In this document: positions 34,423 through 42,854 of the stretch, piece by piece
Layout of the letters: every line of letters begins with the position of its first letter
Position numbering within the stretch: position 1 is the first letter of the stretch
Assembly: GCF_003339505.1 (NCBI RefSeq)
Contig: NZ_QPIW01000003.1
Span: forward strand, 62,001-126,000
DNA: 64,000 nt
DNA from: Runella aurantiaca
GTDB taxonomy: Bacteria; Bacteroidota; Bacteroidia; Cytophagales; Spirosomataceae
Reading direction: 5' to 3'
Position numbers and translations under genes: made by a program
The notes under the pieces: generated by a model
The model's database searches: none
Told to the model about the DNA's origin: nothing
The model's input: the letters and a program-made list of their open reading frames with translations, nothing else

Positions 34423-34575
34423 ATGAACTCCTCGAAAATTTTAAAGAAGGGATTCTATAAAAAAGAGGAGAACGCAGAAGCGCTGAATGAAGGAGAAGAA
34501 AAAGGTAAAACGTTTTTCATAGGGTATTGCGATTATGAATTAGATGGAGAAAGGAAGGTAATTTCGGTACAATAG
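34423..34575 (+). CDS. Possible small protein of 50 residues, unknown
   Basis: The ATG at 34423 opens a 50-codon frame starting MNSSKILKKGFYKKEENAEA and ending KVISVQ. The composition is charged, rich in Lys and Glu, with GKTFFIGYCDYELDG in the centre. It has no signal peptide and no recognised family. It sits between two divergent SusC genes. It could be a true small protein, a gene remnant or chance. Confidence 0.25.
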   Translation: MNSSKILKKGFYKKEENAEALNEGEEKGKTFFIGYCDYELDGERKVISVQ

Positions 34576-34730
34576 TATAATTGAATTTTTTAAATAAAAA
34601 ATATGATTGGCATCAATGGCTATGCAAACGTTTGAAATAGTAGAATAAACCGAATGCTCTCAACTCGATTTCGTAGTAAAGGTAGAATGAACTGAAAATA
34701 ATAGCTGAAAATGTTTAATGTATAGATAAA

Positions 34731-34743
34731 GCCCTGAAAGGGC
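34731..34743. repeat. Short palindromic repeat with CCCTGAAAGGG core
   Basis: GCCCTGAAAGGGC is a short hairpin. The same core, reversed, is found at 58668-58678, across the stop codon of the DUF1343 gene. Two copies in 64 kb suggest a dispersed short repeat. Confidence 0.4.
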
Positions 34744-34808
34744 GGGACAAACAAAGACTTTCTGATTTTTATTTTTTTGAAATAATTCAAGTAAAAATGT
34801 TGCTTATG

Positions 34809-34824
34809 CTTGCTTTAAAGCAAG
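34809..34824. promoter_or_regulatory. Perfect 16-bp palindrome upstream of SusC 3, candidate operator
   Basis: CTTGCTTTAAAGCAAG is fully self-complementary, with no spacer, and ends 49 bp before the SusC 3 ATG. The position and symmetry suit a dimeric regulator. There is no T-run, so a terminator is unlikely. Confidence 0.45.
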
Positions 34825-34873
34825 GTTACAGTTCTACTGTGCCGTTTAGCTCACTTAATTTATCTAACAAAAC

Positions 34874-37800
34874 ATGAAAAAACATCTTTACCTAGCCACA
34901 CTTTTGTGGCTTTGTGCGCTTGGTTCGTGGGCGCAAAGCCGCTTAACAGGGCGCGTTACCGACGCCGCTGAAAATCTCCCGCTTCCGGGGGTAAGTGTCC
35001 TACTGAAAGGAACAAATACGGGAGTCACTACAGATGGAGAAGGCCGATTTAGCCTCCCAAATGCCGCTTCAAACAGTGTAGTAGTCGTTTCTTACATTGG
35101 TTATATTTCGCAGGAAATCACCGTGGGAAATCGTACGAACATTGACGTTGCCTTGGCGGTCGATGTAAAATCACTCTCTGAAGTTGTGGTGACGGGTTAT
35201 GCCAGCCAACGCAAAAAAGACATTACGGGAGCCGTAACGGTGGTCAATGCCAAAGAGTTGACGGCAGTACCAGCGGCCAGCGTTACACAGATGCTTCAGG
35301 GACGGGCATCGGGGGTAGTGGTTGGAAATGACAACTCTCCTGGGGGAGGTACGATGGTGCGTATCCGTGGGTTTGGTTCTATCAACAACAACAGCCCGCT
35401 GTACGTAATTGACGGTGTACCTACTCAAGGAACACTTAACCAGCTCAACCCCAATGATATTGAGTCGATGCAGGTGTTGAAAGATGCCTCTGCCGCTTCT
35501 ATCTACGGGGCACGTGCCGCCAACGGGGTGGTTATCATTACCACCAAAAAAGGTAAAACGGGTGAGCCAAGTATTACGTTTGATTTTTACAGCGGTACAC
35601 AACGCCCCGGCAAGATGCTGGATTTGTTGAATACCAAAGAATTGGGGGAGTATCTGTACCAATCGGAACTCGGCGCTGGAAAAAACCCATCGGTTACTTC
35701 TCCTTCTGCGCAGTATAAGTTTGGTTCAAACGGCGAGCAGACCATTGCGGATTATATCTATCCAAACGTATATGGAACGCTTCCTTCCAACTATACATAT
35801 ACCAACGACATCGCCGACCCTAATTTAGGTAGAACGGCTTTTAACATCACCAAAGCCAACAAAGAAGGAACCAACTGGCAGGATGTTATTTTTGATCCAG
35901 CCCCGATTGCTAACTTCCAAATCGGTGCAACAGGTGGTTCAAAATCAGGTAAATATGCCATCTCGGCCAATTACTTCAAGCAAGATGGTATTTTGAGATA
36001 CACGAAGTATGACCGCTACTCATTGCGTGCCAACACCGAATTTACCAAAGGAAAAGTGACCATCGGTGAGAACTTTACCTTCTCCTACGACGAAAGACAG
36101 GGTATCACCAACAACGACGAGTCAAACCCCATCATGTTTGCGATTCGCGTACACCCCATCATTCCTGTGTTTGATATTACGGGCGGGCCAGAAGCACTTG
36201 GCGGAACCAACACATCACCTTACAACGGTTTTGCAGGAAGCCGGGGCAGTAACTTAGGAAACGCTCCCAACCCATTGGCAAGATTATATCGTGAAAAAGA
36301 TAACATCACCAAAGGCTCACACGTATTCGGAAACGTATTTGCCGAAGCAGAAATTATCCCTGGCTTAAAGGCCAGAACGAGCTTGGGCCTTGAGTACAAT
36401 CAGTACAATCGCTCGGAGTATTTTCACCGCGATATTGAGGCGGCTGAAGCAAGAAATGCCAACAGCTTAAACGTAATCAATAACTTTGACCGCTCACTGA
36501 CGTGGTTCAATACCTTGAATTACAACAAAACCTTTGGCGTTCATTCATTGAATGTATTGGTAGGAACCGAGGCTGTTAAAACCTATGCAGTAGGTTTTCA
36601 GGCCAGCCGAAGCAGCTTTGCTTTTGATGATTTAGATTATCGTTATTTGGATGCAGGTTCGGCCTCAGGCTTGAACAACGCTGGCGCGGGTGCAACGTTG
36701 AGCTCGCTGTTCTCTCAGTTTGGAAAAGTAAACTACTCGTACAAAGAACTTCTCTTGGCCGACTTCACCCTTCGCCGCGACGGTTCTTCACGTTTCTCGG
36801 CGGCCAACCGCTACGGGGTATTCCCTGCGTTTTCGGTGGGTTTGCGCATGACCGAACTTGCCTTCATGCGGGAAGTGAAGTTTATCAACGATTTGAAAGT
36901 ACGCGTAGGTTGGGGTAAAACGGGTAACCAGTTGATTCCTAACGTGTATAATGCTTATACCCTATACGCACCCGATCCTTTAAACAACGCGTATGACATC
37001 AACGGTACGGGTTCTTCAATTGTCGGTGGATTTGACTTGGTACAGTTTGGTAACACAAACGGTAAATGGGAAACAAATACCTCCACTAACTTTGGTATCG
37101 ACGCCGTTTTGTTGAACAACAAAATGGAGTTTGTATTAGACGTTTATAACCGTCTAACGACCGATATGTTGACCCAAATTGCCATTCCAAGAACGGCGGG
37201 ATCAGGAACCATTCCTTACACCAACATCGGCGAAGTACAAAACAGAGGCTTTGACCTTGGTCTTAACTTCAGAGATAAAAAAGGTGATTTCCGTTACCAA
37301 TTGGGCTTCAATTTCGGTCACTATAAAAACGAAGTGAAAAAATTGAACGATGATCCCAACGCTACTGTATTTGGTTTCACCACTCGTTTGCCAGCTATCT
37401 CGGCTACCAAAGCGGGCTTGCCGATTGCTAGCTACTATGGCTACATCGTTGACGGTGTAATCAAAGATAAAGCAGAAGCCGACGCTGCCCCTAAATTCGG
37501 AACTTATACCCGTGAAGGTACTTTCAAGTTCAGAGACATCAATGGTGACGGTATCATTACGGCTGCCGACCGTACCATCATGGGAAATCCTCACCCTGAC
37601 TTTACGTACGGTATCAACGTAAATCTTGGCTATAAAAACTGGGATTTGACCATGTTTGGTCAAGGTGTACAAGGCAACCAAATCTTCAACTATGTGAGAT
37701 ATTGGACTGACTTTAACGTATTCCAAGGTAACAGGTCGAAGGATATGCTTTACAATTCATGGAAACAACCAGGTGACGATGCAAAATTGCCCCGCTTGAA

Positions 37801-38107
37801 TTCTGGGGATGCCATCAGTCAGCAGGTTTCTTCTTATTTCCTCGAAGACGGCTCATACTTGCGTCTGAAAAACATCCAGTTGACCTACACCCTTCCTTCG
37901 TCTCTCCTGAAAAAAGCAGGATTGGCTTCGGCGCAAGTGTATGTACAGGGACAAAACGTGTTGACACTTACCAAATACAGCGGACTTGACCCTGACATCA
38001 ACCTCAGAAGATCAGGTAATGACAATCAGGATATTCACATGGGTGTTGACGAAGGTGCCTATCCCGTGGCAAAGTCGTACATCGTTGGATTGCGTTTTGG
38101 ATTTTAA
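34874..38107 (+). CDS. SusC/RagA-type TonB-dependent transporter, pair 3
   Basis: 1077 residues with a signal peptide (to about 20, LGSWAQ). A regulatory-like sandwich (RLTGRVTDAAENLPLPGVSV), TonB-box-like SEVVVTGYA, plug (DASAASIYGARAANGVVI) and barrel ending VGLRFGF follow. The N-terminal part reads much like SusC 1 (EVVVTGY, AASIYGARAANGV), and their SusD partners also share motifs. Pairs 1 and 3 therefore look like paralogues with related ligands. The SusD partner starts 34 bp downstream. A perfect 16-bp palindrome lies just upstream of the start. Confidence 0.95.
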   Translation: MKKHLYLATLLWLCALGSWAQSRLTGRVTDAAENLPLPGVSVLLKGTNTGVTTDGEGRFSLPNAASNSVVVVSYIGYISQEITVGNRTNIDVALAVDVKSLSEVVVTGYASQRKKDITGAVTVVNAKELTAVPAASVTQMLQGRASGVVVGNDNSPGGGTMVRIRGFGSINNNSPLYVIDGVPTQGTLNQLNPNDIESMQVLKDASAASIYGARAANGVVIITTKKGKTGEPSITFDFYSGTQRPGKMLDLLNTKELGEYLYQSELGAGKNPSVTSPSAQYKFGSNGEQTIADYIYPNVYGTLPSNYTYTNDIADPNLGRTAFNITKANKEGTNWQDVIFDPAPIANFQIGATGGSKSGKYAISANYFKQDGILRYTKYDRYSLRANTEFTKGKVTIGENFTFSYDERQGITNNDESNPIMFAIRVHPIIPVFDITGGPEALGGTNTSPYNGFAGSRGSNLGNAPNPLARLYREKDNITKGSHVFGNVFAEAEIIPGLKARTSLGLEYNQYNRSEYFHRDIEAAEARNANSLNVINNFDRSLTWFNTLNYNKTFGVHSLNVLVGTEAVKTYAVGFQASRSSFAFDDLDYRYLDAGSASGLNNAGAGATLSSLFSQFGKVNYSYKELLLADFTLRRDGSSRFSAANRYGVFPAFSVGLRMTELAFMREVKFINDLKVRVGWGKTGNQLIPNVYNAYTLYAPDPLNNAYDINGTGSSIVGGFDLVQFGNTNGKWETNTSTNFGIDAVLLNNKMEFVLDVYNRLTTDMLTQIAIPRTAGSGTIPYTNIGEVQNRGFDLGLNFRDKKGDFRYQLGFNFGHYKNEVKKLNDDPNATVFGFTTRLPAISATKAGLPIASYYGYIVDGVIKDKAEADAAPKFGTYTREGTFKFRDINGDGIITAADRTIMGNPHPDFTYGINVNLGYKNWDLTMFGQGVQGNQIFNYVRYWTDFNVFQGNRSKDMLYNSWKQPGDDAKLPRLNSGDAISQQVSSYFLEDGSYLRLKNIQLTYTLPSSLLKKAGLASAQVYVQGQNVLTLTKYSGLDPDINLRRSGNDNQDIHMGVDEGAYPVAKSYIVGLRFGF

Positions 38108-38141
38108 TCTTAGTTGACAATCATTATTCTTGAATCATACA

Positions 38142-39905
38142 ATGAAAAAAATAATCTCATTACTAGTCTTGGTCGGCTTGAGTTTCTCATGTTCTGAGAG
38201 CTTCTTTGACCTAAAGCCTCAGGGGCGTGCTTCCTTGGAGCAGTTAAGTAATAAAAACGGTGTAGGAGCCTTATTGATAGGAGCTTACTCTCTCATGGAC
38301 GGTGTTGGTGCAGGAAATACTGGGCGCCAATCTACGATTTCTAATTATGTATTTGGAGGAATTAGCAGCGACGACGCCGTAAAAGGAACCGATGCAGGTG
38401 ACCAGCCCGAGCAGTCGTTTATCGAACAATACAACTGGCTTTCTGACAATACCTATTTCCTCGGAAAATGGTGGCACTCTTATGACGGCGTGGCTCGTTG
38501 CAACGAAGTGATTCAAATCGTGAGTAGCGCAGCCGTAAAAGATATGACCGAGGCTGAAAAAACGCAGGTGATTGCAGAAGCACGTTTTTTGAGAGCGCAC
38601 TACCACTTTGAAGCAAAAAAAATGTGGAATAAAGTGCCGTTTATCGACGAGAAAGTCTACGTTGCTTCTGACCCTAATTCTACAAAAGTGCCTAATACCG
38701 AAGATATTTGGCCTAAAATCGAAGCTGATTTTGATTTTGCTGCCAAAAACCTTCCTGCTGTCCAGGCCCAAAAAGGCCGTGCTACGCAGTGGGCTGCTAA
38801 ATCGTATTTGGCTAAGACCATGATTTTTCAGAAAAAATGGGCCGCAGCAAAAACGTTGTTGGAAGATGTTTTGAAAAATTCGGGTAAAAAACTGGTCGCT
38901 AACTACCACGACAATTACAGAACGACTGGAAATAACAACAGCGAGTCAATTTTTGAAGTTCAGTTTTCGGTCAACGACGGTACCAACGGAAACAACGGAA
39001 ATGCGGGCGATAACCTGAACTGGCCGTATTCGGCAACGGCTCCAGGACGTGGATGCTGTGGTTTTTATCAGCCTTCACACAACTTGGTAAATGCGTTCAA
39101 AACTGAAAATGGCCTCCCAATGATTGGAGCTGCTGCCGACGGTACACTGGATACTTACAACAAAGTAGATTTACCCAATGATCAGGGAATCGTAGCTTCT
39201 ACGGCTTTCACTCTTGATAAGTCTGTTCCCGTTGACCCACGTTTGGACTGGACGGTTGGGCGCCGGGGAGTGAATTTCCTTGATTGGGGCCCAATGCCCG
39301 GCTCAACTTGGATTCGTGACCAAGCTTACGCTGGACCGTTTACAGGTAAAAAATGGATGTATTATGTGTCGGAAGAAAACAGCACTACCCACTCAACGAG
39401 CAAGCGTAACGTAAACAATAACTTCCGTTTGTTGAAGTTGTCGCACGTTATTTTGTGGTTGGCAGAATGTGAAGTGGAATTGGGCAACTTGGCTGCTGCC
39501 GAAGGTTACGTAAATCAGATTCGCTTGCGTGCCAAAACTGGATCGGTTCAGGATGCTTCCGTGACGTATCAGGTTGATGCCTATCCTGCGGGTACTTTTG
39601 CCGCCAAAGGCGCTGATTATGCCCGCAACGCCGTTCGGATGGAGCAACGTCTGGAGTTTGCGATGGAAGGCCACCGCTTCTTTGACTTGGTTCGTTGGGG
39701 CATTGCTGAAAAAGTATTGAACAAATACGCCGCCGAAGAAGCAGTACCGGGTACTGAGCCTTCAGGACGTAAATTCAACAAGCGGGGTTATATGGCTGGA
39801 AAAGTATTTACTTCTAAAAATAACTACTTCCCGATTCCTCAGGATGAAATCCTGAACAGCCAAAAAGATGGCAAGCCTACTTTGACCCAGAATCCGAATT
39901 ATTAA
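38142..39905 (+). CDS. SusD/RagB-type surface lipoprotein, pair 3
   Basis: 587 residues from the ATG at 38142 (MKKIISLLVLVGLSFSC), with the lipidated cysteine at 17; a TTG 12 bp upstream is less likely. It has the SusD features EARFLRAHYHFEAKKMW and RMEQRLEFAMEGHRFFDLVRWG, and ends with LTQNPNY. The CCGFYQPS pair (C305-C306) and VGRRGVNFLDWGP occur at nearly the same positions as in SusD 1. A perfect terminator hairpin with a T-run follows 21 bp after the stop. Confidence 0.94.
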   Translation: MKKIISLLVLVGLSFSCSESFFDLKPQGRASLEQLSNKNGVGALLIGAYSLMDGVGAGNTGRQSTISNYVFGGISSDDAVKGTDAGDQPEQSFIEQYNWLSDNTYFLGKWWHSYDGVARCNEVIQIVSSAAVKDMTEAEKTQVIAEARFLRAHYHFEAKKMWNKVPFIDEKVYVASDPNSTKVPNTEDIWPKIEADFDFAAKNLPAVQAQKGRATQWAAKSYLAKTMIFQKKWAAAKTLLEDVLKNSGKKLVANYHDNYRTTGNNNSESIFEVQFSVNDGTNGNNGNAGDNLNWPYSATAPGRGCCGFYQPSHNLVNAFKTENGLPMIGAAADGTLDTYNKVDLPNDQGIVASTAFTLDKSVPVDPRLDWTVGRRGVNFLDWGPMPGSTWIRDQAYAGPFTGKKWMYYVSEENSTTHSTSKRNVNNNFRLLKLSHVILWLAECEVELGNLAAAEGYVNQIRLRAKTGSVQDASVTYQVDAYPAGTFAAKGADYARNAVRMEQRLEFAMEGHRFFDLVRWGIAEKVLNKYAAEEAVPGTEPSGRKFNKRGYMAGKVFTSKNNYFPIPQDEILNSQKDGKPTLTQNPNY

Positions 39906-39926
39906 TCAATTTATTTTTTCGTACTG

Positions 39927-39960
39927 AAAAAAGCTCCGCAGTTCGCTGCGGAGCTTTTTT
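39927..39960 (+). terminator. Rho-independent terminator after SusC/SusD pair 3
   Basis: AAAAAAGCTCCGCAG (39927-39941), a TTCG tetraloop, then CTGCGGAGCTTTTTT (39946-39960): a perfect 15-bp stem with a T-run. The A-run on the left would also let it work from the other strand. Confidence 0.92.
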
Positions 39961-40070
39961 TGTAATGAAAAAGCTGAAAAAAACTTGGTTTTAGATGACT
40001 GTTTAAACCATTGAACAATCTGTTTTTCTAAGAAAAGAATGGACAAATAAACTAGGGCCAATCAAGGTGT

Positions 40071-40084
40071 TTGATTTTAATCAA
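40071..40084. promoter_or_regulatory. Perfect FNR/CRP-type box
   Basis: TTGATTTTAATCAA matches the FNR consensus TTGAT-N4-ATCAA at every defined base. It ends 26 bp before the ATG of the small lipoprotein gene. That is too close for classic class II activation of a normal leadered transcript, so repression or control of a very short leader is more likely if the site is real. Confidence 0.45.
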
Positions 40085-40110
40085 TGTGTTATCCTAAACA
40101 GTATTAAACT

Positions 40111-40344
40111 ATGAAAGCAGATACGAGACTTGTAACATTATTAGCAACGGGGTTGTTGGTTTACCTGCTTTCAGGGTGTGTAGTAAGCCCCCGTCCCGTG
40201 GTCGTTCGTCCTGCTCCGCCTGCTCCTCGTGTCGAAGTGGTTCCGCGAAAACCTTCTCCCCGCCATATATGGGTGCCCGGGGAGCACCGTTGGCGTAAAA
40301 ATCACTATGTATGGGTACCGGGCCACTACCGCCGAGTTCGATAA
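40111..40344 (+). CDS. Small lipoprotein with WVPG repeats (WXXGXW/YXWGXW-like)
   Basis: 77 residues. A lipoprotein signal ends YLLSGC (C23). A Pro/Val/Arg-rich linker (SPRPVVVRPAPPAPRVEVVP) is followed by two copies of a WVPG unit: HIWVPGEHRW and HYVWVPGHYR. Such short repeat lipoproteins are surface or periplasmic and poorly understood. The gene is monocistronic, framed by a terminator on each side, and has a perfect FNR-type palindrome in its short promoter region. Confidence 0.8.
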   Translation: MKADTRLVTLLATGLLVYLLSGCVVSPRPVVVRPAPPAPRVEVVPRKPSPRHIWVPGEHRWRKNHYVWVPGHYRRVR

Positions 40345-40350
40345 TAACAA

Positions 40351-40380
40351 AAAAAACTCCGTCACGTGGCGGAGTTTTTT
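40351..40380. terminator. Bidirectional terminator between the WVPG lipoprotein and crtB
   Basis: AAAAAACTCCG (40351-40361) pairs with CGGAGTTTTTT (40370-40380), extended by a C-G and a wobble pair around an ACGT loop. T-runs are available in both directions. Confidence 0.88.
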
Positions 40381-40404
40381 GTTGAAAGCAATCGGTACAA
40401 TTGG

Positions 40405-41241
40405 TTATATCTCAGTGAATCGAAACTGTACGTATGTTTTGGCCAGCAAGGTCATTTTTTGAAAATCAGGAACCCTAATCCGTACTTCCTGAATGCGGGT
40501 TGCGGGTGTTTCCTTGATTTTATTGAACAGCGTCAGATAATACACATACGCCAGATAGACGCCCATTCGAGCGCTACGAGGAAGTTGTTTGATGGCACCG
40601 TAGGCCGCATCAAAGTCCGCCTGGATGTCGGTTTCGATTTGGTGTTTGCTCTCTTTGGTAAATTTCGTAAAATCAACCCCCGGAAAATAAACGCGCCCCC
40701 GGTCGACATAGTCACTTTTTAGGTCGCGCAAAAAATTCACTTTCTGAAAAGCCGCTCCCAAACTACGGGCACCGTCTTTTAGTTGCTCAAACATGGCGTT
40801 GTCTCCTTCACAAAAGACGCGCAAGCACATCAAGCCCACTACTTCTGCCGAACCATAGATATACTCTTCGTATTTTTCGTCGGTATATTCCTGTTTGTAT
40901 AAATCCATTTCCATGCTGTGCAAAAAAGCATTAATCAGGTCATGGTCAATCTTATATTTGTTAACAATCAGCTGGAAAGAATGCAACACTGGGTTTAGAC
41001 TAATGCCCGCTTCGATGGCTTCATAGGTATCTTTGATAAATTTTTCGAGCAGGTATTTTTGATTAAATTCATAAAACGTATCGACAATTTCATCGGCATA
41101 GCGTACAAACCCATAGATAGCATAAACAGGCAAACGGAATTTTTTATCCAGCGTTTTGATTCCCAGCGTAAACGACGTACTGTATCTCTCGGTAATGAGT
41201 TTGCTGCAATCTAGCGTTGTTTGGTCAAACAATTGCTTCAT
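40405..41241 (-). CDS. crtB: Phytoene synthase
   Basis: 278 residues from the ATG at 41241; a GTG 18 bp upstream is possible. Both aspartate-rich prenyl-diphosphate motifs are present: D50-E-I-V-D54 and NFLRDLKSD with D173 and D177. It joins two geranylgeranyl diphosphates to phytoene at the membrane face, the first committed step of carotenoid synthesis. The related squalene synthases are less likely because it follows crtI in the same operon, 50 bp downstream. Confidence 0.9.
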   Translation of the reverse strand: MKQLFDQTTLDCSKLITERYSTSFTLGIKTLDKKFRLPVYAIYGFVRYADEIVDTFYEFNQKYLLEKFIKDTYEAIEAGISLNPVLHSFQLIVNKYKIDHDLINAFLHSMEMDLYKQEYTDEKYEEYIYGSAEVVGLMCLRVFCEGDNAMFEQLKDGARSLGAAFQKVNFLRDLKSDYVDRGRVYFPGVDFTKFTKESKHQIETDIQADFDAAYGAIKQLPRSARMGVYLAYVYYLTLFNKIKETPATRIQEVRIRVPDFQKMTLLAKTYVQFRFTEI

Positions 41242-41291
41242 ATAAGCCGTGCCATGCACGCAGGTTAATGGGTTATTGGAAGATATGATTA

Positions 41292-42767
41292 CTAATTTGG
41301 TCCAAACTCTTTGGCTATTTCATCGGCTACTACCAGTCCCGAAATCAGGGAGGGCGGTACCCCAGGGCCTGGAACAGTCAGCTGTCCTGTATAAAACAAA
41401 TTATTCAGCTTTTTGTTTTTGAGCGTTGGTTTCAAGAAGGCCGTTTGCAGGAGCGTATTGGCCAGCCCGTACGCATTTCCTTTGAATGCATTGTAGTCAG
41501 ACTGGAAATCTCGGTGCGCAAAGGTACGCTTATAGACAATGTTGGGCCGAATTGCCTCTCCTACATAAGCTTCTAATCTTTCCATAACTACGTTAAAATA
41601 ACGCTCTCGGATTTCGTCAGAATCGTCTGTCAGTCCAGTGGCTACTGGAATCAGGATAAAGAGGTTTTCGGAGCCTTCTGGCGCAACAGTGGGGTCGGTT
41701 TTTGAGGGTGCCGAAACGTAGAAAAGCGGCTTGCTCGGCCACTGGGGTTCGGTATAAATTTCGTACGAGTGCTGTGAGAAATCTTCGTCAAAAAACAAAT
41801 TATGATGCAGCAGCTTGGGTAGTCTTTTGTTGACCCCCACATAATAAAGCAGCGACGATGGGGCAAGTGTTTTTTTGTTCCAATAGGCTTCGGAATAATT
41901 TCGATACTCGCCGAGCAATTTTGAATCTACGTGGTGATAATCAGCCCCTGCCACCACGATGTCGGCCTCAAAAATGCTGGTATCGGTGATTATCTTTTTT
42001 GCACTGCGATTGATTACCTCAATTTTCGTTACATTCTGATTCAGTTTTATTTTTACACCTTTTTCTTCCGCCAGCGCCACCATTCCTTTCACGATTTCAT
42101 ACATACCGCCCATCGGGTACCATGTCCCCATGGTTATTTCGGCGTAGTTCATGAGGCTGTACATGGCGGGGGTGTTTTCGGAGGTGGCCCCTAAAAACAA
42201 AATGGGAAACTCCATCAATTGCAACAATTTAGGGTCCGTAAAAAACTTACGAATGTGTTCCGAAAATGACTGCAATACGTCCATGCGTCCCAAATCATAT
42301 AGGAGTTTAAGGCTCACAAACTCCGTAATGCTGCGACTGGGCTTCCAAACAAATTTGTTCATGCCCACGTCATATTTGTAGGAGGCCTGTTTCAGAAACG
42401 CGTCCAATCGCGCACTGCTTCCGGGTTCGATGCTTTCAAAAAGCTGTTTGAGTGCCTCGATTCCCGCTGGAATTGCAACGGTGGTTTTTTGGTCAAAAAT
42501 GACCGCGTAAGAGGGGTCGAGTCGGACCAGATGATAATAATCCGACGGTTTTTTGCCGAATTTGCCGAAATAAGTTTCAAACACATCGGGCATCCAATAC
42601 CAACTCGGTCCCATATCGAAGGTAAACCCCTCGGCCTCAAACACCCGAGCGCGTCCGCCCGGAACGGAGTTTTTCTCTAAAATAGTAACATCAAACCCTT
42701 TGTCGGCCAGGCGGGTAGCGGCCGAAAGCCCCGCAAATCCGGCACCGATAACAATTGCTTTTTTCAA
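41292..42767 (-). CDS. crtI: Phytoene desaturase (CrtI type)
   Basis: 491 residues. An N-terminal FAD-binding motif VIGAGFAGLSAATRLADKGF (6-25) with E31-K is followed by GGRARVFEAEGFTFDMGPSW. The bacterial phytoene-dehydrogenase C terminus is present (LFYTGQLTVPGPGVPPSLISG). It inserts double bonds into phytoene to give lycopene-type polyenes. The start appears to be TTG at 42767, because no in-frame ATG lies near and the first residues are already conserved. crtB follows in the same direction. No cyclase or hydroxylase gene is in the window, so the end product is not known. Confidence 0.92.
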   Translation of the reverse strand: MKKAIVIGAGFAGLSAATRLADKGFDVTILEKNSVPGGRARVFEAEGFTFDMGPSWYWMPDVFETYFGKFGKKPSDYYHLVRLDPSYAVIFDQKTTVAIPAGIEALKQLFESIEPGSSARLDAFLKQASYKYDVGMNKFVWKPSRSITEFVSLKLLYDLGRMDVLQSFSEHIRKFFTDPKLLQLMEFPILFLGATSENTPAMYSLMNYAEITMGTWYPMGGMYEIVKGMVALAEEKGVKIKLNQNVTKIEVINRSAKKIITDTSIFEADIVVAGADYHHVDSKLLGEYRNYSEAYWNKKTLAPSSLLYYVGVNKRLPKLLHHNLFFDEDFSQHSYEIYTEPQWPSKPLFYVSAPSKTDPTVAPEGSENLFILIPVATGLTDDSDEIRERYFNVVMERLEAYVGEAIRPNIVYKRTFAHRDFQSDYNAFKGNAYGLANTLLQTAFLKPTLKNKKLNNLFYTGQLTVPGPGVPPSLISGLVVADEIAKEFGPN

Positions 42768-42854
42768 CGTGTAAGACTTTTTTTATTGTAAACTTCCAAA
42801 AGGGGGTGACGGTTTGAGAACATACGTAAAAAAATGACGCCGTTGCGCAAATTG

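Larger units (their letters stand above)
34298..34873. other. 576-bp divergent region between SusC 2 and SusC 3
   Basis: It contains a 50-codon reading frame (34423-34575), a CCCTGAAAGGG palindrome at 34732-34742 and a perfect 16-bp palindrome at 34809-34824 shortly before SusC 3. The rest is AT-rich with no other supported feature. Both divergent promoters must lie here, but I found no clean TTG / TAnnTTTG pair. Confidence 0.5.
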
